From Conidiobolus incongruus B7586 (taxonomy: Eukaryota; Entomophthoromycota; Entomophthoromycetes; Entomophthorales; Conidiobolaceae): DNA of 11,621 nt. Below are positions 1 to 8,056 of this stretch, in pieces; position 1 is the stretch's first letter; each line of letters opens with the position of its first letter. The notes under the pieces are model-generated. The model ran no database searches and was not told the origin of the DNA. It saw only the letters and a list, made by a program, of their open reading frames with translations. The position numbers were made by a program, and so were the translations under genes. Location: NCBI GenBank assembly GCA_000697335.1, contig JNEM01009063.1, positions 1 to 11,621 of the forward strand, written 5' to 3'.

Positions 1-1474
1 TTTAAAATTTATATATATATTTTTATAAAATATATTTAATTATAAATTAATTAATTAATTTATATTTTAAAGCCAAATTAATTATATAAATAATATTGAA
101 TTATTTAAAAAATTAGTTTTTTCTTTTGAATTCTTATTATTTCTTATTTTTTCTATTATTTCTATGGTTAATACAATATTTTAATAGTATTGTAATATAT
201 TAGCATTATATAATATAAATCCTAATATATTAGTGTTGACTCATTTGTTAATAAATCTTAATTAAACTTTGTTTATAATTACATCATCCTGACATATTAT
301 CGGTACCATAAAAAGGTCACGTTATTCTTTTATCAGGTTTTTTTTTGCATAATATAAGCCTTGTTACCATTGTTTTTGCAAATATAATTAATTAAAAATT
401 TATTAAAGTTAGTTCCTAATTCCAAATATCATATAGACTTAATAATTTAATATTAATTTATTTCTTAAAAATTATTTTAAAATTTAATAAAATAATAATT
501 ATTTTGATATATTTGAATAATATCATTTTAATATTTATTATTTTAATAGTTAAATAAATAAGAGATAAATAAAAAAGATTTAATATATAATACAGAGTTT
601 AAAATTGAAAAGATATAAATATAAAATTATTATTCAATAAAATAATATTATAATTTGAATGAATACATCAAAATATAATATTTTAGTTATTGTTTAGAAA
701 AGTATTTGATTTAAAACATAGATCTTTTATTAATAATAATCAAACTCAAAGATTTTGAAAATTTAATAATTTGTCATAATAATATTAATAATAAATTATA
801 TCTAATATTAATGGCAAAAATAGAAAATAATTATAAAAATACTCTTCAATATTAAAAACTATTATTATTAGATATTAAAAACATTAAATTTAATTATTAT
901 ATATTTGATAAAGTTAAATTTCATTCTAATTGATATGTTTCAGGTTTTTATATAAATTATTTCAATAATTCCATTAATATCACTTTTTTTAATATCTAAT
1001 TATAATAAGAATAATTTTCTATAACTTTATATATATTAACGATAAAAATATATCAATGAATTTGGTGATATAGAAATAATTTAATTATAAATAATTAATA
1101 GGTTTTTTTAAATATAAATTATAATATTAAATATATTGATATTTTAATCTATTTATTAGAATATATTTAATAATTCTGATATTAAAATATACAAAATATA
1201 ATTTAAACTGATTAATAGTAATTTTATTTATAAAGCTATTAGGTTGAAAAAATAATATAATAAATGATATTATTTTGAATATTAAATAAGTATTGTTATT
1301 ATTATGAGTATTCTTTACTAAATATATTTCATATTTTATTTGATATTGCATTTGCAATAAAAAGATAATATTTTTATTTATCAATTAAACTTGATTAAAG
1401 AAAATGAATATTATTTTATTTTATTAGTATTTATATTAATATATATATTTAAAATATTAAAAATAATATTATTG
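1..1474. other. AT-rich intergenic DNA without a supported gene
   Basis: This stretch consists mostly of A/T homopolymer runs, TTAA and TA repeats and very few G or C residues. The longest open frame, on the minus strand at 1127-1384, has no ATG at its beginning and encodes only Ile/Asn/Tyr/Lys-rich peptide, as expected from composition. A slightly less AT-rich patch at about 285-375 contains a GGTACC site and a weak CCTGA/TCAGG inverted pair. It may be a repeat remnant, but I could not match it to anything else in the window. A perfect 12-bp palindrome, CTAATATATTAG, lies near 223-234. Confidence 0.7.
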
Positions 1475-2755
1475 TAAAGCTCCATTGTTTATAGTTCCAC
1501 AGGTTTTAGGATGGTGAAAAATTATATCTAAGTTATTATTATTGGAGGTCATTCTTTCAAATTAAATAAAAGGCTATATTAGATTTAACTTGAATAAGGC
1601 AGTATCAAAAATAGTATTTTAGCTAGGAGAGAGAGAGAAAGAGAGAGAGAAAAAGGGTCTTTATTATCAAAAAAATAACATATATTTATATTATGAAAAA
1701 TATAACTAAAATACTAGTTGCAACTAACCAAAGCATCATCTATTAACAAGAACATGACTTCTCTTTCTGATATATATGTTCAACAAATATTATATAAAAG
1801 ATTTAAAAATTAAATAAAATATCCAAGTTTAATATTTAAATTATTCAATATTTTTTTAAGATAATTCAGATATTTTATATTTTTTCAAATAATTTCAATT
1901 AAATATATAAATTTAATAGATATGAGATATAATAATTTTCCAAAAAGTAAATAAAATTTACTAACAAAAATATTTAAGTAATTCTTGATATATATTTTGA
2001 TAAATAAAAGATTTTAATTCAAATTCAATAAATAACTTATAAACATATCTTTTTTAAAAGATAAATTTATATATTAATATTTTTTACTTTTTAGATTTAT
2101 AGAATATTTTTAATACTCAAGCTTAAAATAATTAGTTTGATTTAGAATTTTAATATAAATATCAAATAAAAGATTTCGGCCTAAATAAGGGTTTCAAATT
2201 ATTAGTAAAAAATAATTTTATATATTTTATTCGAAAAATATTAAAATTGAATAACAATTATCAACTATCCTTCACAAGAAAAGTTTGGATAATTTTAATG
2301 ATATATATAGATATTATTATGAAAAACTATCCTTTAAAAATATTTTTTTATTAATTAATAAATATGCTTTAAAAACTAGAAAAAATTTAATTATTATAGA
2401 ATATAATTACCAATAATAATTAGTGGAGTGTTTTATTATTGATTTTAATTCTCAGTAATAGCTTTTTTGATTATGTGTTATTAATCTTTTCACTAAAAAA
2501 ATATTTAAATTCCTTGGTAATTGAATATATAATGGGGTCTATAATTCGTCTATTATAGCAATCCTATAAACATAATAAAATGAGCACTATAAATATAAAT
2601 TTATATTGACTTTATCTTTTTCTCACTGATTGGATTTTTGAATTCAAATATCAAGTATTTATTGAATTGATATTTAAAAATATTCAAATTTTTTCCTGTA
2701 ATAAATAATATCAAGGAAAAGGCAAATAAAACATGCTAATTGTTATGCTAAAATA
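1475..2755. other. Intergenic DNA with a less AT-rich patch around a GA tract
   Basis: About 1475-1780 is visibly richer in G and C than its flanks and surrounds the purine tract at 1625-1657. It also contains a perfect 12-bp palindrome, TAGTTGCAACTA, at 1715-1726. No long open frame or recognisable domain is present on either strand. The rest, to 2755, is plain AT-rich DNA up to the TA at 2754-2755 that flanks the mariner-type element. It could hold an untranslated RNA or decayed repeat, but nothing in the sequence shows this. Confidence 0.6.
1625..1657 (+). repeat. GA-rich polypurine microsatellite
   Basis: This is an uninterrupted purine run made mainly of GA dinucleotides with small AAA interruptions, closing in AAAAAGGG. 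It is the only such dinucleotide repeat in the window that is not AT-only. Homopurine GA tracts can adopt triplex structures and often act as nucleosome-poor promoter elements in fungi. No gene starts close to it here, so a regulatory role is not supported. Confidence 0.85.
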
Positions 2756-2849
2756 TTAGTGCAGAAATTAAGTAATGGCACAATTTTAAAATTAAAATTA
2801 AACAAATAAATTAATAAATAATATATAAAAATTAATGAATAATATAAAA

Positions 2850-2945
2850 TTAATAGCCTCCTTTATTATTAATAACTCTAGTATGGTTAAGTTTTAAAGA
2901 TACAAAAATAAAAGCCTTTTGATAATCACAATCTGGTTTAAGCAT
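2850..2945 (-). pseudogene. In-frame N-to-C fused mariner transposase remnant, 31 codons
   Basis: The frame runs from an ATG to a TAA inside copy 1. It begins MLKPDCDYQK, which matches MLKPNSDHQK of copy 3, and the match continues to Leu-Asn-His at residues 19-21. The peptide then ends TRVINNKGGY followed by stop. Mariner transposases commonly finish in a short segment with Lys-Gly-Gly followed by Thr-Lys-Tyr or a similar tail, so the last ten residues are read as the original carboxyl terminus. Almost the whole protein, including both helix-turn-helix regions and the catalytic DD(D/E) domain, has been deleted, yet the frame is kept. It cannot be a transposase. Whether it is translated is unknown. 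Confidence 0.72.
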
Positions 2946-3063
2946 GATTAAATTTAAGTGTAAATTTTAAAATCAAAATATTTTAATAAAAATAATAATT
3001 AAAATTGAATATATATATATAGTTTGAAAATATTTATTTTCCTATATATTTTATATATATATA

Positions 3064-3095
3064 ATCTTTCAAAACATATAATATGTTTGAAAGAT
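3064..3095. repeat. Subterminal palindrome of mariner copy 1
   Basis: A 32-bp near-perfect palindrome has outer arms ATCTTTCAAA and TTTGAAAGAT around an ACATAT/ATATGT core. It lies just inside the terminal inverted repeat at the 5' (transposase start) end of the element. The same palindrome occurs base for base in copy 2 at 9912-9943, and copy 3 keeps shorter TTTCAAA/TTTGAAA arms. Its position would suit a transposase-binding or hairpin-forming site, which is inference. Confidence 0.8.
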
Positions 3096-3136
3096 CAGAA
3101 ATTAAAAAATTTGCCATTTCTTAATTTCCATACTAA

Positions 3137-3807
3137 TATTTCCAAAATATTTTAATTTTTTTATTTCTTTGATTTGGATGTGATCTAAAATAGCTGAAAA
3201 ACGGAAAATTTTATACTGGGTTCTCAAGCTGAACGTTGATTAAGCCATTTTTAATGATATATTTCAATGTACCTTTATCTCTAGATTTTATATGTCCTCG
3301 TTAATTAACCTTTGTAAAGTTTTAAATACCTTATTTTGCTTATATATTAATTTCTATAAGATATAGAGGTTTATATATATAATTGTTTAATATAGTACTA
3401 AAATCATATCAAAACAATTACCAATCATAATATAATATCGAGTTATAATTTGCCTATTTTTTTAACCGCTTGATATAATTTTATGACAGAAGTTATGATA
3501 TTATTCAACCAATAATATGTATTATGTATATAAAAAATTGAAATAAATTGGCATTTAATAATTTTGTTATTAAAATCTAGTAAATTGGTTGACTGAAATA
3601 ACTATGTCTAAATCTCTAATACAACTATTTCCTTATACATATATTCTCAACTGTGTTATGACGAATGTAAATTGGTGCTTAATAGATTTGAGAAAAATCA
3701 AAATCAATGCCACGATTGTAACAAAAGAATATCCACTATACATACCTGATAACAAGAAAGAAAAGACAAAAGCACTATAGTGATAAGATATTGTCAATCA
3801 AAACCCT
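3137..3807. other. Intergenic DNA between mariner copy 1 and repeat A
   Basis: I see no supported gene. A plus-strand frame to the stop at 3780, with an ATG at 3604, would give a 58-residue protein with no recognisable motif; frames of this size are expected by chance here. G+C rises from about 3590 onward toward repeat A, so the unclassified repeat may begin earlier than 3808. On the minus strand the same segment can be read as a hydrophobic peptide, but it lacks a defined start and is not proposed as a gene. Confidence 0.55.
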
Positions 3808-4129
3808 TTCACCAAGTAAAAATGGCTTACTGTAAATGGGGGTCTTGAAGTAAAGTAAATATCTCACGCTCGTCACGACTCAATACTTTTGAGAATGTTA
3901 CGAGAGAAACTTAGAGATTGGATACTTTTGGGATGAAGAAAAAAGAGACATGTTTATTAGTCCGTTCGTGATGATCATATATTACCTTTCATTGTAGATT
4001 TTTACCGACAGGAATGACTCGGTGATAGAAAGAAACACGACCACCCAGTTCAGGAAATGGGTGTTCTCCAATGTGACTTCTAGATTCAGTGTGGTAATCG
4101 GAGTTTCTTGAGTGATTGATAAGATTATT
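3808..4129. repeat. Unclassified interspersed repeat, copy A (less decayed)
   Basis: This segment is clearly richer in G+C than its surroundings and recurs in inverted orientation as copy B (9610-9870 plus 10327-10390). Alignment by eye is strong across 3858-4129, with long shared blocks such as ACTCAATACTTTTGAGA and GATAAGATTATT, and weaker across 3808-3857. Copy A contains about ten CpG dinucleotides between 3858 and 4129; copy B contains none in the matching part. The class is unresolved: a solo LTR, a non-autonomous DNA element or another dispersed repeat are all possible. No complete terminal repeats or coding domain could be defined. If it is an LTR relic it is an old one, since the two copies differ by roughly a third. 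Confidence 0.72.
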
Positions 4130-5195
4130 TTCCATTATTATTAACATATATAGTGATCATTATTTTTCTAGCTGATGTTCGAAGTTTTCAACATTCACAT
4201 AAGACCTAATTCACTTCACCAGAATCCGAAGCAGTGTGCCTAATATTTATTCAATATATCTTTTATATTAAACACATGTATTAAAACCAATTGAATTATA
4301 TATATAAAATATATCCATTACGTTAGAGTTAAGGATGAGCAATGATGATGATTCTGTTAGCATTTAATATCAATACCAGTCTGATATTGATCAGAATATT
4401 TGAAAGAAAATAAGATTTTAAAAATCAATAAAGCTAATATATTTTTTTGGTAAAATTATCAAAATCAAAAGTTATTAAATCAAAGGTTATTTACAATACT
4501 TCATTTTAATAAATATGGTATTTTAACTTGATAAAAGTATTTAATGTGTTTTTATATGGTTTGTGATTTATATCTGAAAATAAATTTTTTCTAGTATATA
4601 TTATTAATTTACCTTGAATTTATCCTATATTTATATTTTCAAACTCTAAATAATGCTGATTATTAGATAAATCAAAGGGAGATGCTTTTGTTATCAATCT
4701 GTCTATCAAATAGGTAACAAATTCTTGAAAACGAATTATTGATTATATCATTACAACTATTAAAATCAATTAATAATAAACTTAGAGAAAATCAAAATTA
4801 AAAATAATTCCAAATATCACAATATATCTCAAGGTCAATGACTAGAGTAGAATCATTTTGAAAAGCTTATACTTGGTTAATTATTCTCAATTTTCCTCAC
4901 TGTTGCTAACAATTGTTGTATTCATATCTACTTTTATGAATTTTGTTATACAGTATAAAATTTTAATTTTTTAGGAAATATCAATTAGTATTTTTCATTG
5001 CTTGTGTTAATTTCTAAATTAAATATAGAAGCTAAATGTCGTCGAAATATAATGTTTGTTATAACGTTGATAGGAAATGAATTTATTGTTGTATATTATA
5101 TGATATAATAGTCAAACTGGGTACTGCTTTTGTGCATATTGTTCAATTAACTGTTTAAATGATACAATTCTTAATCAAACATTAATTAATAATTT
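4130..5195. other. Intergenic DNA, no gene seen
   Basis: The stretch is AT-rich with all frames closed at short intervals. The GC-richer flank of repeat A may continue to about 4250. Short ATG-started frames occur, for example an 11-codon one beginning at 4334 with a run of Asp residues, but none is long enough to support. No promoter, RNA gene or repeat could be recognised. Confidence 0.6.
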
Positions 5196-5347
5196 TATAA
5201 AATTTTTACTTGCTGTCCATTTTAAAATTAAGTGTGGATCTCGATTAGATAGTTAAAGCAATAATACTTTATAGATTATAACATTCGCTGAATCAACTAT
5301 TTAAATAATTTACTACCGACCATCTTTATTGAAAAATCTTATTATAA
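5196..5347 (+). repeat. Inverted repeat arm L, left of the zinc-cluster gene
   Basis: The plus strand here matches the minus strand of 7708-7868. The best part, 5238-5347, is about 85% identical by eye with one 2-nt gap. It includes an uninterrupted shared run from TGAATCAACTATTTAAATAA through TTTACTA, followed by TTATTGAAAAATCTTAT. Homology fades outward toward 5196 with a further small gap. The two arms lie about 2.4 kb apart and bracket the Zn2Cys6 gene. They may be two independent insertions of one short dispersed element, or the ends of a larger unit. I could not find target duplications to decide. Confidence 0.78.
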
Positions 5348-6075
5348 AGCACATCACTCCTGTTAAATCAGTATAGAACTTATAACCTTAAAGTTTTTAT
5401 TCAATGTAAAATCTGATCTCTCTTGATTTTATATTGAATTTTCCAAATTTGATGTAATTTCAAATAAACATATCAAATCATTTTTCATTCTAAAGTTCTT
5501 TATAAATGATAACATACTTTGATTCTAAAATTTCGTAGAAAAAGTTATGATTATGAGATGAAATGAGATTAAACTTCAGACCTTAATAAAGTAAAAGGAT
5601 TCTATTTCAATTCTAAATGAGCTTTTTCAAATTTCAAGTATAGAAAACTTTAGTACTCTTGATTAAAGTGAGTAATAATTATTACTAGAACTTTTTTTGG
5701 TTCAAGATTTATGGAAATTGCTAATCTATTTTTTTGTTTTTGTAAATTACCAATTAATAAATTAAAATCATATTCCGGTATTTGCAAAAAAGGATAAATT
5801 ATAAAAATATTAATATTAAGATTAATGATAATACACTTTTTAATCAAATTAATTTCTCCTAAAAACTTAGATTGCAAAATTATTTTAATTAGAATATAAT
5901 TCGAAAAATCAATAAAAAATGATTTATAATTGAATATCATTATATAAGTTTTTTACATGAAAACTCAATCTCTGCAAATTTTAAACTTTGATTGTTTAAA
6001 TGAATATATAAATTGAAAAACTGGTACAATTTGTATTTCAAATATCTCAAATATTGTTGTATGAATTTTGGAAAT
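5348..6075. other. Downstream flank of the zinc-cluster gene, with an uncertain 96-codon frame
   Basis: This is AT-rich DNA beyond the stop codon of the regulator. It would contain the gene's 3' untranslated region, but no clear polyadenylation signal stands out. A minus-strand ATG frame occupies 5650-5940 and is listed separately. The minus-strand frame at 5940-6128 overlaps the end of the regulator gene in another frame and is treated as a shadow. Confidence 0.5.
5650..5940 (-). CDS. Uncertain 96-codon hypothetical protein
   Basis: An ATG-started frame encodes a very Ile/Leu/Asn/Lys-rich 96-residue product ending in Gln-Glu-Tyr. It lies about 135 bp downstream of the zinc-cluster gene on the same strand. 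The first 55 residues look like composition-driven sequence. Residues from about 72 to 87, NRLAISINLEPKKVLV, recall the helix II to helix III turn of homeodomains, where a hydrophobic pair and an Asn-Leu precede the recognition helix. The obligatory Trp-Phe-x-Asn that should follow is absent (the frame reads IIITHFNQEY). A rough calculation from base composition gives odds of order one in ten for a frame this long by chance in the window, so it may not be a gene. No function is assigned. Confidence 0.2.
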   Translation of the reverse strand: MIFNYKSFFIDFSNYILIKIILQSKFLGEINLIKKCIIINLNINIFIIYPFLQIPEYDFNLLIGNLQKQKNRLAISINLEPKKVLVIIITHFNQEY

Positions 6076-6630
6076 TTATATAGTATATGGATACCATTCT
6101 GGGAAATCAGATGTGTAAAATAGTTCATGATTTAGGAAATTTTGAACTGGATCAAGGATAGGGATTTGAGGGGTGTTATGAATCGCGGCATACATAGGAC
6201 TAGACAAAAATAATAATTGGTCAAAGCTTTTATATTGGAATTGATTCATTGGAATCAACGGTATATTGAAGCTTGTCATTGAATTTTCCCAAAATGGTGA
6301 ACTAGAGCTATTTCCTGTAATATAATTGGCAGGTGATATCGAGTTTTGTACAGTTGACTTACGTGTTGAATCAAGATACTCAATATCAACCTCAACCTTA
6401 GACTTGGGGCCCCTTTTCTTTCGAACGATTAAATAGGTACAAGCAACACCTTTCTTCTTACAATGGTTACACTGAATTGCATTCCTATCACATCTCACCC
6501 GATAATTCTTACATCTGTCGCAAGGTTTAGATTCCTTCAGTTCTGGTGTAGCAGTGATTATTTCCATTGTATTGGCTTTTAAGCAATTTGAAGATGAATA
6601 TAACGATACATTTGAGCATAATTTAGTCAT
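6076..6630 (-). CDS. Small Zn2Cys6 (fungal zinc-cluster) transcription regulator
   Basis: The 184-residue product carries one fungal binuclear zinc cluster. The six ligands are Cys37, Cys40, Cys47, Cys54, Cys57 and Cys64, with spacing C-x2-C-x6-C-x6-C-x2-C-x6-C. In this family the six cysteines hold two zinc ions and present a helix to CGG-type half sites in the nucleus. The cluster is followed by a basic stretch, RKKRGPKSK (70-78), likely to help DNA binding or nuclear import. Next come a Ser/Thr/Asn-rich middle and an aromatic, mildly acidic tail (FYTSDFPEWYPYTI) that could activate transcription. I see no coiled-coil dimerisation segment and no large middle homology region, so the protein is much shorter than classical members such as Gal4 or Ppr1 and may bind as a monomer or with a partner. 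Start: ATG at 6630; Met22 (6567), just before the cluster, is an alternative. No intron is needed. The gene has distinctly more G+C than its flanks, a sign of selected coding sequence. Target genes cannot be inferred. Confidence 0.93.
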   Translation of the reverse strand: MTKLCSNVSLYSSSNCLKANTMEIITATPELKESKPCDRCKNYRVRCDRNAIQCNHCKKKGVACTYLIVRKKRGPKSKVEVDIEYLDSTRKSTVQNSISPANYITGNSSSSPFWENSMTSFNIPLIPMNQFQYKSFDQLLFLSSPMYAAIHNTPQIPILDPVQNFLNHELFYTSDFPEWYPYTI

Positions 6631-6713
6631 GACCAGTTAATTTAATATGTTTATTAACTATTTTCAAGTAAAGTACAAATGATGATAGGATATTTGGATT
6701 TGGATTAAAGACC

Positions 6714-6721
6714 TATATATA
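6714..6721 (-). promoter_or_regulatory. Probable TATA element of the zinc-cluster gene
   Basis: Read on the minus strand this is TATATATA followed by GG, beginning about 85 to 90 bp before the ATG at 6630. That distance suits a fungal TATA box with a short 5' untranslated region. In DNA this AT-rich a TATA match alone is weak evidence; the support comes from its position. Confidence 0.4.
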
Positions 6722-6898
6722 CAATTTTCAATTATAGTATATTCTCATTATTTGAAAAATGGATAAATATGGTTATTTACACTGACAAGGATTTGGAAGA
6801 TATTACAGAATATTGTCATAGATGTGTTATTATGGGAGGCTTATAATATTAAATTTCTCATCAATATTTTCTCTTGTAATTTGTAGATCTGTTTAAAC

Positions 6899-6927
6899 TA
6901 ACCAGTAATTCATATTATAACTGGTTA
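6899..6927. promoter_or_regulatory. Dyad TAACCAGT-N13-ACTGGTTA upstream of the zinc-cluster gene
   Basis: Two perfect 8-bp inverted arms, TAACCAGT and ACTGGTTA, are separated by 13 bases and lie about 270 bp upstream of the regulator start. The arms contain G and C in a region that otherwise lacks them, which makes chance less likely. A dyad like this could bind a dimeric factor or form a hairpin. It contains no CGG triplet, so it does not look like a site for the zinc-cluster protein itself. Confidence 0.3.
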
Positions 6928-7707
6928 TAGCATTTATTTTAATATCATTCTTTATTATTATTAAATTTGATTTATTACTTAAATTCAATGAATTGAGAAT
7001 TTCAAAGATACTATTAGTATAATTATTCGGAATTTTCAAATAATAAAAACGCATCTTAATTATATTGAGCTATTTTGATTATTATTTAAATATACAATAT
7101 ATTTTATATCATTTAAAGAAAAGTATCTATAAATTATTCATCAATAACTAATAAATTACAGATTACTCTGAAATATCATTATAAAGTTGGATATCACAAA
7201 ATATTTTAGCAAACTATGTATAAAAAAATAATTAAATAACTATGAATTATTTATTGATCTCATTAGTAGTGAGGATTCTCTTAACCAATTTCTTCAACTT
7301 ACATCATTAAATAGTGTAATAACTTAATAAAATAGCTTTAAACGTTTAATATAATTTGAAACATTTTCAATATTATTTTTTTCGACCTAATATTCACTTC
7401 AATCGAATTTATCATGAATTATTTAAAGGGCAAATTAATTCTAATACATACACAATGCACTTTGAATTGTTAAAATATACCATTAACTATAGCTGGCAAA
7501 GCATTCCTGGATTTATCCTTAAACGGAATATTACTGGTAGTTTGAATAATCATCATAATTTGAAAATTGTTTAATTTATATTAGTCTTTGACTAATTAAA
7601 TTTATTCTAAAATCTTATCATTAGATATTTAACTATTAATTCTACCAGTAATTTTCCATTTTTCTAATTGATTTAAGTAAAAATTAAATTATTTTGAATA
7701 CTTGTGT

Positions 7708-7868
7708 TGTTTTTTATTATAAGATTTTTCAATAAAAATGGTTGATAGTAAATTATTTAAATAGTTGATTCAGTGAATGCTGTAATCTATCAAACACTTA
7801 CTTTAACTATCAAATCGAGATGGACGAGTAGTTTTGAAATGCACCAGAGATATAAAGTAAATATTTCC
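7708..7868 (-). repeat. Inverted repeat arm R, right of the zinc-cluster gene
   Basis: The minus strand here matches arm L (5196-5347). The match is best over 7708-7821 and weaker outward to about 7868. Several positions that are C or G in L are T or A in R, including two of L's CpG sites. A plus-strand frame at 7773-7988 runs through this arm but begins with GTG, not ATG, and the matching frame in arm L is closed, so it is not taken as a gene. Confidence 0.76.
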
Positions 7869-8056
7869 TTTTCAATACACAATATCACTCTAAAAACTAT
7901 CATTATTGAATCTATAAAATATATATACAAACTATCCTATAAAATGATTCATCGCTACAATGTGAATATTCTGTTTAATAGTATTTGATATTTTGGTAGG
8001 TTGATCTACAAACAAATACAGATTTGGCCAAAATGGATAAAATATATCAAATTTGA

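Larger units (their letters stand above)
2756..3136 (-). mobile_element. Mariner-type deletion derivative (copy 1, MITE-like)
   Basis: This 381-bp element is bounded by imperfect terminal inverted repeats: the left end reads TTAGTGCAGAAATTAAG and the right end, on the minus strand, TTAGTATGGAAATTAAG. Both are followed by AATGGCA and a T-rich run. A TA dinucleotide lies immediately outside each end (2754-2755 and 3137-3138), matching the TA target duplication of Tc1/mariner elements. Its minus strand aligns with copy 3 through the 5' untranslated region and the first 21 or so transposase codons, then jumps to a Lys-Gly-Gly-Tyr-stop ending typical of mariner transposases. It is therefore a non-autonomous derivative formed by internal deletion. 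The family assignment rests on the transposase fragments, the TA flanks and the related copies at 9871 and 10869. Confidence 0.88.
6631..7707. other. Upstream region of the zinc-cluster gene, no supported gene
   Basis: The first few hundred bases upstream of the regulator hold a TATA-like element and a dyad (6899-6927), listed separately. Beyond these the DNA is AT-rich. A plus-strand frame ends at 7574; it lacks an initial ATG (first in-frame ATG at 7455, leaving 39 residues) and matches nothing I know. It is the first of three neighbouring plus-strand frames and is discussed with the one at 8057. Confidence 0.5.

Noticed and set aside
195-260. Possible extra mariner end at TATTAGTG
   Set aside because: Only the first eight bases agree with the terminal repeat; the following AATGGCA block and T-rich run are absent.
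1127-1384. 85-codon minus-strand open frame
   Set aside because: It lacks an ATG at its start (begins with TTG) and its product is almost entirely Ile, Asn, Lys, Tyr and Phe. This fits composition in the most AT-rich part of the window.
3589-3780. 63-codon plus-strand open frame with an internal ATG at 3604
   Set aside because: Several frames of this length are expected by chance in the window. It has no motif, and it is not found in the second copy of the nearby repeat.
4334-4420. Apparent longer reading if TAA meant Gln (ciliate-like code)
   Set aside because: The 184-residue zinc-cluster gene needs no reassigned codon and its family is fungal. The effect here is a chance run of TAA-interrupted frame.
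5395-5470. Possible continuation of a homeodomain (a minus-strand Trp-containing basic stretch)
   Set aside because: Only a short Trp and Lys/Arg pattern matches, with no fixed splice junction. Linking it to the frame at 5650 would be guesswork.
5940-6128. 62-codon minus-strand frame overlapping the regulator's end
   Set aside because: It overlaps the last 50 or so bases of the zinc-cluster gene in another frame and then runs through low-complexity DNA. It is best explained as a shadow.
7356-7574. 72-codon plus-strand frame as an independent gene
   Set aside because: It starts with TTG; the first in-frame ATG leaves only 39 residues and no family is recognised. It is kept only as part of the finding on the 7356-8434 cluster.
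7773-7988. 71-codon plus-strand frame as an independent gene
   Set aside because: It starts with GTG, lies partly in repeat arm R, and the corresponding stretch in arm L has a closed frame.
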